From NCBI GenBank assembly GCA_963693085.1, contig OY856411.1, positions 72,687,501 through 72,751,500 on the forward strand: a DNA stretch of 64,000 nucleotides, in the 5' to 3' direction. The notes beneath the pieces were generated by a model. It saw nothing but the letters and a program-made list of their open reading frames with translations, did not search any database and had not been told where the DNA came from. This document shows positions 12,757 to 25,783 of the stretch, in pieces (the stretch's first letter is position 1; each line of letters begins with the position of its first letter). The position numbers and the translations under genes were made by a program. Source of the stretch: Alisma plantago-aquatica (lineage: Eukaryota; Streptophyta; Magnoliopsida; Alismatales; Alismataceae).

Positions 12757-14423
12757 ATAGTCATCCAAAACCTTATGTTGGGTTGTATGAACTATGAATT
12801 TCTTTAAACAACATGAAAGGTATAATGTCGGTAAGGCATTGTTTGAGTGAAAACTGATAGAGGGAGATCTTGTAGAGACCCATGAGCTCAATATGATTTG
12901 ACATGTGGAACATCTAGAAAGAGTGGGGTTTCCTTTAGGTCAAGAATTAGCCATAAATTTGATTCTATAATCATTGCCTGAATCATATTGTTAGTTTATT
13001 GAGTGTTATTGCTTGAGTAACCTTGCTAAACTGATGTATGAGTTGCTTAGCATGTTGATAAATGTCAAAGCACAAATGAGGAGTACAAACCCGTGATGGT
13101 GATAAAAAAATAGAGTCTCCGAACTAAGGATATATAGGCCAAGAAGTGTTCTGACACTAAGTTGAAGTCCAAGTCTTCTGCACTCAAAATAAGAAAAAGG
13201 GTAAGGAAACATAGGAAGATGAAGCAAGGTATAGATATCTACTTTTGGTATACATGTAATTGAGATTAAATATACTTTTTCTTCATCTTGGGTACTAGAT
13301 ATCATATTTGGATCACACATTTGTTCAAATGTGAAGGATTTTAAAAGAAGTAGACCTTTGAAGAAAGGTGAGGTTGAGCTACACATTGCTAATGGAGCAA
13401 GAGTTGTTGCCAGTGCAATTGATACCTATGAGTTACCTCTGCTAAGTAGGCTTGTAATAGAATTAGAGAACTACTATTATGTACCTTCCATTAATAAGAA
13501 CATCATATTTGTATCTTTTATGGACAAGAACGGATTTGAATTCCTTACCAAAAAAGGTTAATTCTCTATTAGAAAAGATGGGATATTTTATGGTAGTGCC
13601 CCAATGTCTTATGGACTATACTTGATAGATTTGGAGACAAGCGTTTATAACATATATATTAAAAGACAAAAACTCAATAACTCAAACCAAACATACCTTT
13701 GTAATTGTTGTCTATGGCACATAAATGAGAAACACATCTTCATAATCTTTAAAGATGGTTATAAGGACTCTTTTAATTTTGAATCAATAGGGACATGTGA
13801 ATCTTGTTTATTGGGAAAGAAGACAAATACACCATTCACTGGAAATAGTGAGAGAGCAAGTGATCTATTAGGACTCATATATACCGATGTATGTGCGCAT
13901 TTTAGAAAAACTTCTAGTTGTGGTTATCATTATTGTGTTACATTTACTGATGATTTCCATAGGTATGGTTATGTGTACTAGATGAAACATGAGTCAAAAA
14001 AATCCTTGAAAAGTTTAAGTATTTCATGAATGAAGTACAAAACCAACTTGGTAAAGTATTAAGTCACTTCATTCTGATCTAGGTGGAGAATTATTAAGCT
14101 AAAAGTTTGAGGACCTTCTGTGAGACTGTGGTATCGTATCACAATAAACTCCACATGGAACACTACAACACAATGGTGTATCAAAAATAAGGAATCACAC
14201 ATTACTATATATGGTGTGATCAATGATGAATTTTGCTAATATTCCTACTTCCTTTTAGGGTTATTCTCTTGAAAATGCAATATTTACACTTAATTGCATA
14301 CCATCTATATCAGTTCAAAAGACACCATATGGGATTTAGATTGGGAAGCATCCCAAAATGTCTTTTATGAGGATTTGGGGGTGTGTATCTTATGTAAGGA
14401 AAATGTTTCTTGAAAAGCTTGGC
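12757..14423 (+). pseudogene. Host-copia gag/protease/integrase piece
   Basis: Continues the gag interrupted at 7751: a QHE-type motif (KQHERYNVGKALFE), then HVEHLERVGFPLGQELAINLIL, as in copia gag_pre regions. The protease region follows (WVLDIIFGSHIC, then GEVELHIANGARV), but the catalytic D-T-G is changed to D-I-I. The pre-integrase zinc motif keeps H, H, C and C (WHINEKH...CESC). The integrase core opens at about 13860 (LGLIYTDVC, FTDDFHRYGYVY). After about 13980 several frameshifts and stops occur. The piece ends inside the integrase C-terminal region (KTPYGI, RIWGCVSYV, MFLEKLG) where the gypsy-type element inserted. Confidence 0.82.
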
Positions 14424-17325
14424 TGTAACATACTAGATCTCGGACCCTACCCTGGAAGTTGACATTTTGGACTTAGCCAAGCAAGGTTGAAGGTTAGACC
14501 TAAATAGATGTTTAGTATAACCCCAATGAGCTAATGCATGTATAGATCACCTTAATGTAACCTAATGTTCTAACATTAATCTTAGTTTTATAATGGATAC
14601 ATAAAATATGCCACATAACTCATTTTGGGGGTAATATGAAGATAAGAAACTTAATTGGATGAATGATTTCGATAATGGGCCGTTAATGGGCCATATACCA
14701 TATCTCATAAAAATAAGTATAAAAAGTGGAAACAAACTTCAAATTCTAATTCTAAATCTAAATATCAAAATTAGCCTACATGTCAAATTTCATCTAATTG
14801 GACAACCTTGAAATAATATGATAAGTTTAGGAGAGAGAAAATGAGTAAAAGGCATAAGTAATGAATAGTGTGATTATATATGTTCAAAATATGTAAATAA
14901 TGGCAAATTAATATTCAACACATCAAATATAACTTGTATATGAAGTTTGGTCCAATTTGGATGTTGTTTATGCAAGTACAACAATTTTAGGTACATTTTG
15001 GACTTTTCTACAATTTACCCAATTGGGAGGTTTTATTTGCAAATTGTCACATGCATTATAATACTTATATATTCTCTTACCATTTTCTATCTTTTATACC
15101 ATAGGTAACCTAGTTGCACCTTGGTTTGAAGGTGTTTCTCTCCAAGGGCATTATAGGGATCACCCTCTTTATAAATGTGCTTATCTTTAGAAGCTATCAA
15201 CCAATGGGGTTATTTCTTTGATTGGAGGTCGGTTGGGATGGCCTATAAGAGTCCATAAACTGACATTTGATATTCAATAAGCCTCTATGAGTTGTCCTCT
15301 TGCATGGCCATGAATTCCCTAGGCTAAGGACACATGGAAAGCTCCATGGAAACCTCATGCTTGATTTCTTCATTATCCATAAAGGTTTGCATGTCCATAG
15401 GCACCCATAGCATTGGAAACATGGAAAGTAACTTGACACCTCATGCTTGACTTCTTCCTTATCCATAAATTCTTGCATTTCCATGGACAACCTTATACAT
15501 GACACACGGAAAGTCTCATAGACACCTCATACTTGACCTCTTTCTTTATATAGCCATATCTACCCCTTCCCAACTCCCAATTCAAAAAAACCTACTCTCC
15601 TTCATTCCTACTCTATTTTTCCATGAAGATGTTGTACCAAGGTAAAAGGAGGTGCCTACCTTGGTGAAGAAGGCCCCTAGGGTTTCAAATTTCTCTATTT
15701 AGAATTTCTTAAGCTCCTCCTTGGTGATTTTGACCACAACTAGTAAGTATCCTCCTTTACTTCCCTATTTTCATGTTGTTAGTCTTCCTTCCACCTTCCT
15801 CGAGGTTGGAACCATGGCCTTCCATGGTGAAACCCCACCTAGAACCCATAAACACCTCATCTCCATGTTCTTTTGTTAGGGTTTTTCACCTCTAAAGTGG
15901 AGAACGTGCTTCTTGCACGCGATAGGAGCTTTGTTGGAGAAACCATGCTCTCTAATCTTCGGAACCTTACTTATTGAACCTATCCACCTTTCCTATAGGT
16001 TCTTTGGAGGCCTAGGCTTGGATCTAGGACTGACTTGGACTGTTTAGACTCTGAAGTTTAGGTATGATTGCATCCCACATTATTTCTATATTGAGAAATT
16101 TCTAATTCTTCACTCTAAATGTATGATGTATCCCCTATTCTTCTATGCTGACCATTCACCTATTCTTATTCATTTTCTTTTTCCTATGGACATTAGCCTA
16201 TACACAATGTCTTTTCTTTCGAAAATCATGGTTCGTGTGAACTACTTTCTTTGATATTGATCATGTGATCATGGATATTCTTTTTAACTCTTATCTTATG
16301 CTTTGTTCATGATGGAACTCTAAAAGATGACATTTGATGTCTTTTGCCTACTTATGAGGTGGATGTATATGTTTGTCACTTATGTGGTGACTAGTTTATA
16401 TATTCTGACTATACTTTCTACTTGCCTCTAAATTTTACATGCTATGTGATTCAGTAGCACTAGAGTAGTGTAATTGCAATGGTTTTTATAGCAGATGTGT
16501 TATTTCCTACCGAGATGATGTAATATTTCCTGCTCTTTTGGGATGGAGAGGAACCTCATACCCAGGGAAAGATGTCTGATTCTTGGCCCATGTTTTATAT
16601 ATTTGGGAGATTGGAAGTGTTCCCTTCTCTATCAGGTTTCAAGTTTATGAGACTTGGTCTCCATTGTGTTTATATTATTCTAGGGCTTTGTTTATCTCAC
16701 ATGCATGTAGGTTGATGATGTGGTATGTGTGCCCTAATTCTTTATGTACTTGTGTGGCACAATCTTTATGTTTTATTAATGACAAGTATTTTTTGTTATC
16801 ATATGATTTCAATTCCTTTTCTCTTGATACCCATTTTGGGGGTCCTTATCCTCTCTATGGGAAGCCTTTTATATTTTATGTCCTTTATTCCATATCTTCC
16901 TCAATTTTCCTATTTAGTATGCACATACCAGCCTTTATTGATGGCATCTATTTTCTCTTCTTGCTAGGGTATGCTTCCAACCCTAGGTGAAGGACTTGCA
17001 TGATAAGGCATGAAGTTTTAGACTAGCTTAAGGAGTTAAAGCTTGGAGACAAAGTTGTTATGGTTTAAACTTCCCTCTACTTAGATCCTTATATTGTATC
17101 ATACATGTAAACCCTTACGGGATATTATGATGTACTTTTGTAATAACCTTGTGATAAATTGAATATAGTCAACATTTTTGTTCCACTGGTATACTTTGGT
17201 TGTTTTGAATACCATTTATTGAAATTTGAAAATGTTACACCTATTCTAGCATTCCTTTAAGTGTGTTTGAAATGGATGTTTATTCTTCAATTTTTTTTAG
17301 TAGGGAGTGGATCCCACTCCTTACA
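14424..17325 (+). repeat. 5' LTR of gypsy-type element
   Basis: 2902 bp. Contains a 135-codon open frame at 16583-16990 with partial counterparts in the other LTR. Its hydrophobic, T-rich make-up and its divergence between copies argue against a real protein. Confidence 0.9.
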
Positions 17326-18056
17326 GCATGGTATTAGAGCCCAAAATAGTTGTAATATGGCTATTTCAATTTTGTCTCCCTAGTTGGAATCCTTGCCTTA
17401 CCTTTAAGTGACATGTTTTCGCTAGAGTTGATCAATAGATGATGAAGGGTTGATTTAAGATCATATAGTTTCACATTAGAATAATGGTGAATAGATCCTT
17501 AAAATACTTACAAGTAAAAGAAGCATAAGTAACCATAGTAACTTGAGGTTGTTTAGCTTGGCCTTTTGGCAGCTACTAGTACATGAATTTCAAAGCAAAT
17601 GTGTCTAGAAAGGATCAGGGTTCGGGGGATGGCAAGCTTTTCCTCCGCACCACTAGCTTGGTTTATGAGGACTCCCGAATCAATATGATACCAGCCTAGC
17701 CTGAGTTGATATGAATTGTTCAAAATAGTATGTTTTAGGCAATAGTAGCCTTATACATCTATATGATTTATATTTAGGGACCCTAATATGTTGAACTAGT
17801 CTCCCAGGTGTAAATACTTGTTTGAGGATAAACAAGAGCAAGTTAATCCATAGTTCATAGTTAGTCTTTACAAGTTATGGTTTTTATTGCATGATGCTTA
17901 TGTAGTTGGATGAAAGGAAGTGTGGTTGGACCTTTTGTACCTAAAAAATAAATTTGACTTAATAAGATGAATCCTTTAAGGGGTGATGAATAAGTTGTTT
18001 ACTTATATGTGGATGTTTTGATTTTGAGGATGAAATCCCTTTAAGGGGTGGTGTGT
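17326..18056 (+). other. Non-coding interior of gypsy-type element
   Basis: 731 bp between primer site and polypurine tract. No gag or pol similarity and only short frames. A reading-frame remnant with the context GATCAGGGTTCGGGGGATGG near 17611 is not recognisable. The element therefore depends on proteins supplied in trans. Confidence 0.75.
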
Positions 18057-20976
18057 TGTAACATACTATATATCAGACCCTACCCTAGAAGTTTACATTT
18101 TGGACTTAGCAAAACAAGGTTGACGATTAGACCTAGATAGATATTTAGTATAATACCAACGAGCTAATTCATGTATAGATCACCTTCATGTAACCTAATG
18201 TTCTAACATTAATCTTAGGTTTATAATGGATACATAAAATATGCCACATAACTCATTTTGGTGGTAATATGAAGATAAGAAACTTAATTGGAAGAATAAT
18301 TTAGAGAATGGGTCGTTAATGGGCCATATGGCATATCTCATAAAAAGTAGTCTCAAAAGTGGAAACAAAATTCAAATTTGAAATCTACATATCAAAATTA
18401 GCCTATAAGTCAAATTTCATCTAAATTTTGGACAACTTTGAAATATTAGGATAAGTTTAGGAGAGACAAAATGAGTAAATGGCATAAGTAATTAATAATG
18501 TAATTATATAACTTCAAAATATGTAAATAATGGCAAATTCATATTAAACACATCAAATATAACTTGTTGATGTAGTTTGGTCCAATTTGGATGTTGTTTG
18601 TGCAACTTATGCAAGTTTAGGTACATTATGGACATTTCTGCAATTTACCCAATTGGGAGGTTTTCTTTGCAAATTGTCACATGCATTATAATCCTTATAT
18701 ATTCCCTTACCATTTTAGAGTTTTTGAATCATAGGGCACCTGGTTGCACCTTAGTTTGAAGGTGTTTCTCTGCAAGGGCATTATAGGGATTACCCTCTTT
18801 ATAAATGAGCTTATCTTTAGAAGCTATCAACCAATGGGGTTATTTCTTTGATCGGGGGTCAGTTGGGATGGCCTATAAGTGTCCATAAACTGACATTTGA
18901 TATTCAAGAAGCTTCTATGATCTGTCCTCTTCCATGGCCATGAAATCCTCAGGCTAAGGACATATGGAAATCTATATGGACACCTCATGCTTGATTTCTT
19001 CCTTATCCATAAAGGTTTGCATGTCCATAGGTACCCTTAGAATTGGACACATGGAAAGTAACATGACACCTCATTCATGACTTCTTCCTTATCCATAAAG
19101 GATTTCATGTCCATGGACACCCTTATACATGACACACGGAAAGTCTCATAGACACCTCATACTTGACCTCTTTCTTTATATAGCCATATCTACCCCTTCC
19201 CAACTCCCAATTCAAAATATCTTGCTCTCTTTTATTTCCTCTAGTTTAGATCATCATTCCTACACTATTTTTCCATGAAGGTTTTTTTCCAAGGTAAAAG
19301 GAGGCGCCTACCTTGGTGAAGAAGGCCCTTAGGGTTCCAAATTTCTATATTTGGGATTTTTTAAGCTCCTCCTTGGTGATTTTGACCAAAACTAGTAAGT
19401 ATCCTCCTTTCCTTTCCTATTTTCATGCTTTTTGTCTTCCTTCTACCTCTCGAGGTCGAAACCATGGCCTTCCATGGTGAAATCACACCTATAACCCATA
19501 AACACCTCATATCCATGTTCTTCTATTAGGGGTTTTCACCTCTAAAGTGGAGAAGGTGCTTCTTGCTGGACATAAGAGCTTTGTTGGAGAAACCAACCTC
19601 TCTATGCTTGCGAACCTTACTTATTAAACCTTTCCACCTTCTATAGAGGTTCTTGGGAGGCCTATTCTTGGATCTATGACTGACTTGGACTGTTTAGACT
19701 ATGAAGTTGAGGTATGATTGCATCCCACATTATTTCTATATTCAGCAATTTCTAATTCTTCACTCTAAATGTATGATGTATCCCCTATTATTCTATGTTG
19801 AGAAATTCACCTATGCTTATTCATTCTCTTTGTCCTATGGACATTATCCTATACACAATGTCTTTTATTTTGAAAATCATGGTTCATGTGAACTAACTTA
19901 TTTGATATAGATCATGTGATCATGGATATTCTTTTGAACTCTTACCGTATGCTTTGTTCATGATGGAACTATAAAAGATGACATGTGATGTCTTTTGCCC
20001 ACTTATGAGGTGGATGTATATGTTGGTCACTTATGTGGTGACTAGTTTTTATATTTTGACTACACGTTCTACCTGCCTCTACATTTAACATGATATGTGA
20101 TTCAGTTGCACTAAAGTAGTGTAATTGCATTGGTTATTACGACAGATGTGTTATTTCCTATCGAGTAGATGTGATATTTCCTTCTCTTTTGGGATGGGAA
20201 GGAACCTCATACCCAGGGTAAGATGTGTGCTTCTTGTCCCATGTTTTATATATTTGGGAGGTTGGTAGTATTCCTTTCTCTATCAGATTTCAAGTTTATG
20301 AGACTTGGACGCCTTTGTGTTTATATTATTCTAGGGCTATGTTTATCTCACATGCATGCAGGATGATTATATGGGGTGTGTGCCCTAATTCTTTATGTTC
20401 TTGTGTGGCACAATCTTTATGTTTTATTAATGGCAAGTATTCTTTTATTATCATATGATTTCAATTCCTTCTCTCTGGATACCCATTTGGGTGTCCCTTA
20501 TCCTTTCTATGGGAAGCCTTTTATATTTGATGTCCTTTATTCCATATATTGCTCAATTTTCCTATTTAGTATGCCCATACCAGCCTTTTCTGATGTCATC
20601 TATTTTCTCTTCTTACTGGGGTATGCTTCCGACCCTAGGTGAAGGACTTCATGATAATGCATGAAGTTTTGGACTAGCTTTAGGAGTTAAAGCTTGGAGA
20701 CAAAATTATTATGGTTTAGACTTCCCTCTACTTAGATCTTTATGTTGTATCATACATGTAAACCCTTATGGGATATTATGATGTACTTTTGTAATAACCT
20801 TGTGATAAATTGAATATAGTCAACATTTTTATTACGCTGGTATACTTTGGTTGTTTTAAATACCATTTATTGAATTTTGAAAATGTTAAACCTATTCCAG
20901 CATACCTTTGAGTGTGTTTGGAATGGATGTTTTATTCTTCAAATTTTTAGTAAGGGGTTGATCCCACCTCTTTACA
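18057..20976 (+). repeat. 3' LTR of gypsy-type element
   Basis: 2920 bp, colinear with 14424-17325 throughout, with scattered substitutions and small indels. Ends TTTACA before the duplicated TTGTC. Confidence 0.9.
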
Positions 20977-22100
20977 TTGTCCCTATATCTGATAAATGTT
21001 ATTTTATTGGATATCCCAAAGAAACCAATGGTTACTACTTGTATAACCCTTCTGAAAACAAAGTCTTTGTTGCCATGGATGTTGCATTCCCTGAAAAGGA
21101 ATTTATTTCCAAAGGAATTAGTGGGAGTAAAATAGAACTCGAAGAGGTTCTAGAACAACAAGATAACATTGAACCTATAAAGGTAAATAAAGAACAAGGA
21201 GAATCACAAACTATTGTGGAATCTCAAGTTCCTCATATAACACAAGAATCTCGTAGATCTAGTAGCACACGCCTTGATCCTATAAGATTTCATTATCTTG
21301 TGACTTAAGAAGGCAGCGAGTTGGTCATAAATGATGAGCCATCAACCTACCTAGAAGCTACTAAGGGACAAGAGTCTAAGAAATGGGTTGAGGCCATGAG
21401 ATCTGAGATGGAATCCATGTACACCAACAAGCCATGGACCTCGATCAATCCACACAAAGGGGTAAAACCCATAGGTTGCAAGTGGGTCTCCAAGAAGAAG
21501 ATTGTCATGGATGTTAATGTACAAACCTACAAGGGCATATTGGTTCCAAAAGGTTTTGAACAAGTTCAAGGTGTTTACTTGATGAAACATTTTCACTAGT
21601 TGCCATGGTTAAGTCCATCAGGATCATGCTTGCCATTGCAACTTATTATGACTATGAGATTTGGCAGATGGATGCTGAAATCACCTTCCTTAATGGGAAT
21701 TTTCTTGAGGATGTGTACATGACACAACCCGAGGGTTTTATAAATCAAAAGGAAGGCAATAAAGTATGTTAGATACAAAGGTCAATCTATGGATTAAAGC
21801 AAGCATCTCTAAGTTGGAATCTTTATTTTGATAAGACTGACAAATAGTTTGACTTTAGTCAAAATGAAGATGATCCTTATGTGTACAAGTAGATTACTGC
21901 GAGAATAATTGTATTTCTCATATTGTATGTAGATTACATACTATTGATGGGGAATAGCATCACTATTTTATAGATGTTAAAGAACTGTGTAGGAAGTACC
22001 TTCTCTATGAAGGATTTAGGAGAAGCATCGTATATCTTAGGAATTAAGATCTATAGAGATAGATCTAGAATGCATCTTGGATAGATTATTATAGATCTAT

Positions 22101-22192
22101 AGACTTTAGATAGGCTAATTCCATGTGACATGGGACATTGACAAAGTGTTGAAGAGGTTCCATGTCACATGGAATTAGCCTATCTAAAGTCT
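22101..22192. repeat. Perfect 33-bp inverted duplication in pol
   Basis: 22101-22133 and 22160-22192 are exact reverse complements separated by 26 bp. The right arm retains copia coding similarity (LSK then CP, the family's PLSKAMCP motif). The left arm is therefore the copied, inverted one. Confidence 0.95.
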
Positions 22193-22664
22193 AATGTCCC
22201 AGTTCTTGTAAACAACGGGACCACATGAGTAAGATTCCATATGAGTTTGCAATTGGATCTATAATGTATGCATTGCTATTCACTGGTCCTAATATCTCAT
22301 ATGCCCTGAGTATGACAAGAAGATACAATCATATAACAATTAGAGTCACTAGATTGTTGTAAGGAAAATCCTTAAGCACTTGAGAAGAACTAAGGATCAA
22401 TTTCTTGTTTGTAGCGGTGAGTAAGAGTTGGGTGTAAGGGGTTACATTGATGGAAGCTTTCAAACTGACAAGGATGAGTATCGAATGTAATCAGGATTTG
22501 TGTTTTTCCTAAACAATGGGCAAGAGACAATTGCTGATTCTACAACATAGGTCGAGGATATTGTTGCATCTAATGCAGTCAAGGATGTCGTTTGAATCAA
22601 GAATTTCATTTCAAAACCTGGGATGGTTCCAATCATCAACGATGTAGTAGAGCTATATTGTGAC

Positions 22665-22834
22665 AACAATGAAGCTATCACTTAATCTAAGTAATCCAGA
22701 TTGCATTAATGTTCCAAGCACATAATACAGAGGTTCCATCTCATACGAAAACAATGAAGCTATCACTTAAGCTAAGTAATCCAGATCACATCAGTGTTCC
22801 AAGCACATAATACAGAGATTCCATCTCATACGAG
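22665..22834. repeat. 85-bp tandem duplication in RNase H region
   Basis: Two copies, 22665-22749 and 22750-22834, start AACAATGAAGCTATCAC and end CCATCTCATACGA, with a few differences between them. Confidence 0.9.
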
Positions 22835-24194
22835 GGATCATACAATGGCGATATGTGAAGATTTGCATAATACGGACCAAAGGCAATGTAGCTAACCCAC
22901 TGACAAAAGCACTTCAACATCAAAAACAAGATGGACATGTTAGAATACTTGGAATGAGATTCATGAGTGATTGTCTCTAAGTGCAAGTGGGAGTCTTTTG
23001 GTATGTATGCCCAGAGACCACTTCATATGATGATTGTACTAGAATATCTTGTAAACCATTTTATTAAAATAAAAGCTATTCTATTTATTATGTTTTATTA
23101 AATTATGAGATAATGATGTAACATAATAGATGTCTATAGAATAGTACAAAAAAAGATGTCTAAAGAATTATATAGATGTCTAAAAAATAGTACAACAAAA
23201 AAACATGTCTAAAGAATAATGTTACTTGATGACATATGTATTCAAGCTGAGATCCTAAATAATGTCATCATATAGATGTTAAGAGTATATATAGATAATC
23301 GTTATGTCCCTATTCGGGTGTTATTGTGGAAGTTGATAGACACCAATAACTCACAAGACTACAATGTGTGTTGGTTGATGACAAGATCTTATTAGTCATG
23401 ATATATGATATCAAACCAAACACATAGGTACTTGTTAGAGAATAGTGTACCAGATAGTCCCACCTTGAGTGTGATACATGGAGAATGGTAGTCAGAATCA
23501 AATCACATAGTGATAGTGGTGAGTGTGTCTCTTAGACCTAAAGTCACCACACTCATCACATGACATTTAATGTGTTTTGATATTATACACCGTGACCTTG
23601 AATAAGGGTTGTCATGAATGTGGTTCTCGGATGTATTATGATGCATGGGGATGGCTGTTAGTGATAAGATGGGATTCGTCCCTCCTACATGAGTTTGATA
23701 TCCTGGCCACTTGATAAGTGAGACTATGAAATGAATGTCCATGCTCATGTGAGTCAATATGTGATATTGAGTTCATATGTATCTCGACAGTCTGCTCTAG
23801 TTCAAGGAACATGGATTGAACATTGAACAGGATGATGACTCCATGCCTTGAGTTCAATTTGGATATCAAAGATAAAGGAACTATACAATCACTATAACAC
23901 TGATCACAGATTGTTGGTTGAAGTTGTTCTCAAACTTGCAAATTACTTGGGTAGCAAGGATGGGTTCCTAGATACCACTCATTGCATGTGATGTCATAAA
24001 TTGTTTATGGACATTCACTACCAATGTAACTTGGGACCTATAGGATCACACACATAGTATGAACTTGGAATAGGAGTTCACTAATGAATATGGTTTAACT
24101 TGATTATTGAAATGTTTAGGATTTCAATTTAAACATCAAATGGCTGAAAATTGACTGATAAGAATGTGAACAGATCAGTTCAAGTGTTGAAGCG

Positions 24195-25001
24195 TGTAAC
24201 ACCCAGGCCCACTTCCCAAGGATTCAATAGGTATTCAAGAATGACGAGTGGCCCCACAGACCACCACTAGCCTTAAATTTGTGCTTTAATCTCACTCATG
24301 CGCCAGGGCAACTTCTCGACTGGTCACCCATCCTAGTACTACTCCAAGCTGAGCATGCTTAACTATGGAGTTCTTTAGTGATGGGATCCCAGAAAAGGAG
24401 GTGCACCTTGGTGATATAGGTAGTCCAATCATTCCTTTTAATATCATTTTATCTGAGGCATCAAATCCTGGGACATTACAATCTCCCCCACTTAGACTCT
24501 TGACATCCTCGTCAAGGATTAACTATATGGCCTCATAATATTGCCCCATTTTAGTGTAGACCCAGAATGGCCCATGGACACCCAGCTCCTGATCACAGAA
24601 TACCAGTGTAAGGGCGGCTATGTCAACCATGGATAGCCCATTCCAACATGCCTGGACTGCACGACTCAAGACTGGTATGTCAAATGCCCATGCGGGCCCC
24701 ACCTACTGGAGGTGTCATGGCCCTGATACCATTTGTAACACCCGGGCCCACTGCACGAGGCTTCAATAGGGTTTCAGGAATGACGATTGGCCCCACAGAC
24801 CACCACTAGCCTTAACTGCGTGCTTTAATCTCACTCACGTGCAAGTCGAGGTCAACTTCTAGACTGGTCACCCATCCTAGTAACTATGGAATTCTTTAGT
24901 GATGGGCTCCCAGAAAAGGAGGTGCACCTTAGTGATATAGGTTGTCCAATCATTCCTTTTAAGATGATTTTATCTGAGGCCTCAAATCCTGGGATGTTAC
25001 A
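24195..25001 (-). mobile_element. Cassandra TRIM element (minus)
   Basis: LTRs 24195-24480 and 24734-25001 flank about 253 non-coding bp. On the minus strand the right LTR is followed by the primer site TGGTATCAGGGCC, and a tract AAGTGGGGGAGAT precedes the left LTR. The LTRs carry a 5S-rRNA-like block (AGTAGTACTAGGATGGGTGA and AACTCCATAGTTA on the minus strand), the hallmark of Cassandra. Its internal sequence has no coding capacity. Confidence 0.88.
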
Positions 25002-25004
25002 ATT

Positions 25005-25783
25005 TGTAACGTCCTAGAATTTGAGGCCTCAGATAAAATGATCTTAAAAGGAATGATTGGACTATCCATATCACCGAGGTGCACCTCATTTCCGGGAGCC
25101 CATCACTAAAGAACTCCATAGTTAAGCATGCTCAGCTTGGAGTAGTACTAGGATGGGTGACCAGTCGGGAGGTTGACCCTAGCTTGTGTGTGACTGAGAT
25201 TAAATCATGCAGTTAAGGCTAGTGGTGGTCTAGGGTCAGTCGTCATTCCTAAAACCCTATAAAGCCTAGGGCAGTGGTCCTAGTCTTTACAAATGGTATC
25301 AGAATCATAACCCCTCCAATAGATGGGGCCCACATGGGCATGTGGCATCCAGTCTTGAGCCATGCGGTCCAGGAAAGTTGAAAAGTGTTATCCATGGTGA
25401 GTTCCAAGCAAGTTGAAAAGTGTTATCCGTGGTGATGTAGCCACCCTTGCGCTAGTATTCTGTGGTAAGGAGCTGGGTGTCCATGAGCCATTCTGGGTAT
25501 GTATAGAAATGGGGCAATATTATGAATGATCATACAAGGAACGATTGGACTACTCATATAACCAAGGTGCATTTCCTTTTTCAGGATCCCATTACTAAAT
25601 AACTTCATAGTTAAGCGCACTTAGCTTGGAGTAGTACTAGGATGGGTGACTAGTTGGGAAGTTGATCCTGGCTTACGCATGAGTGAGATTAAAGTGCATA
25701 GTTAAGGCTAGTGGTGGTCTATGAGGCCAGTCGTCATTCCTAAAACTCTACTATAGCCTAGGGCAATGGGCATGAGTGTTACA
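25005..25783 (+). mobile_element. Cassandra TRIM element (plus), 3' LTR start deleted
   Basis: 5' LTR 25005-25291, then the primer-site variant TGGTATCAGAATC at 25294. The interior matches the reverse complement of the neighbouring element up to about 25527. A deletion then removed the polypurine tract and the first bases of the 3' LTR, which resumes at about 25530 and ends GTGTTACA at 25783. It lies head-to-head with the minus element, only ATT apart. The block as a whole, not each element, is flanked by AAGCG (24190-24194) and AAGTG (25784-25788). Confidence 0.85.
25097..25182 (+). promoter_or_regulatory. 5S-rRNA-like internal promoter block in Cassandra LTR
   Basis: Reads CCCATCACTAAAGAACTCC, AGTTAAGCATGCT and then AGTAGTACTAGGATGGGTGA, which follow the plant 5S rRNA order: A box (AGTTAAGC), intermediate element, C box (GGATGGGTGACC). 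It is not a functional 5S gene because the 5' and 3' thirds of 5S are missing. Cassandra LTRs are known to carry this RNA polymerase III promoter segment. Confidence 0.85.

Larger units (their letters stand above)
14424..20976 (+). mobile_element. Gypsy-type non-autonomous element with oversized LTRs
   Basis: Two TGTAACAT...TTACA LTRs of 2902 and 2920 bp enclose only 731 bp. Primer site TGGTATTAGAGCC (17329-17341) follows the left LTR. A chromovirus-style polypurine context, GATGAAATCCCTTTAAGGGG, precedes the right one. Imperfect TSD: TTGGC (14419-14423) and TTGTC (20977-20981). The insertion interrupts the host-copia integrase between the codons for KLG and PISDKCYF. The first 300 bp of the LTRs differ at roughly one base in eleven, so this is much older than the insertion at 7752. 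Confidence 0.9.
20977..22995 (+). pseudogene. Host-copia integrase C-terminus, RT and RNase H
   Basis: Opens PISDKCYFIGYPKETNGYYL (integrase C-terminal region) and a basic/acidic linker ending RRSSSTRLDP. RT then starts at about 21340 with KKWVEAMRSEMESMYTNKPW and KPIGCKWVSKKK. The fingers/palm region follows with IWQMDAEITFLNGNFLEDVY. The catalytic box reads LYVDYILL, so YVDD is altered to YVDY. RNase H retains GYIDGSFQTDKDEY and ADSTT, but its glutamate region is eroded and several stops occur. A 33-bp inverted duplication and an 85-bp tandem duplication lie inside. It ends next to a degenerate polypurine tract AAGTGGGAGTC. Confidence 0.85.

Noticed and set aside
16583..16990. 135-codon ORF as a gene
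   Set aside because: It lies inside a gypsy-type LTR, the sister LTR frame is broken at 20225-20642, and composition is that of T-rich non-coding DNA.
24300..25182. Functional 5S rRNA genes
   Set aside because: The 5S-like blocks lie inside Cassandra LTRs with primer site and polypurine tract, and lack the 5' and 3' thirds of 5S rRNA.
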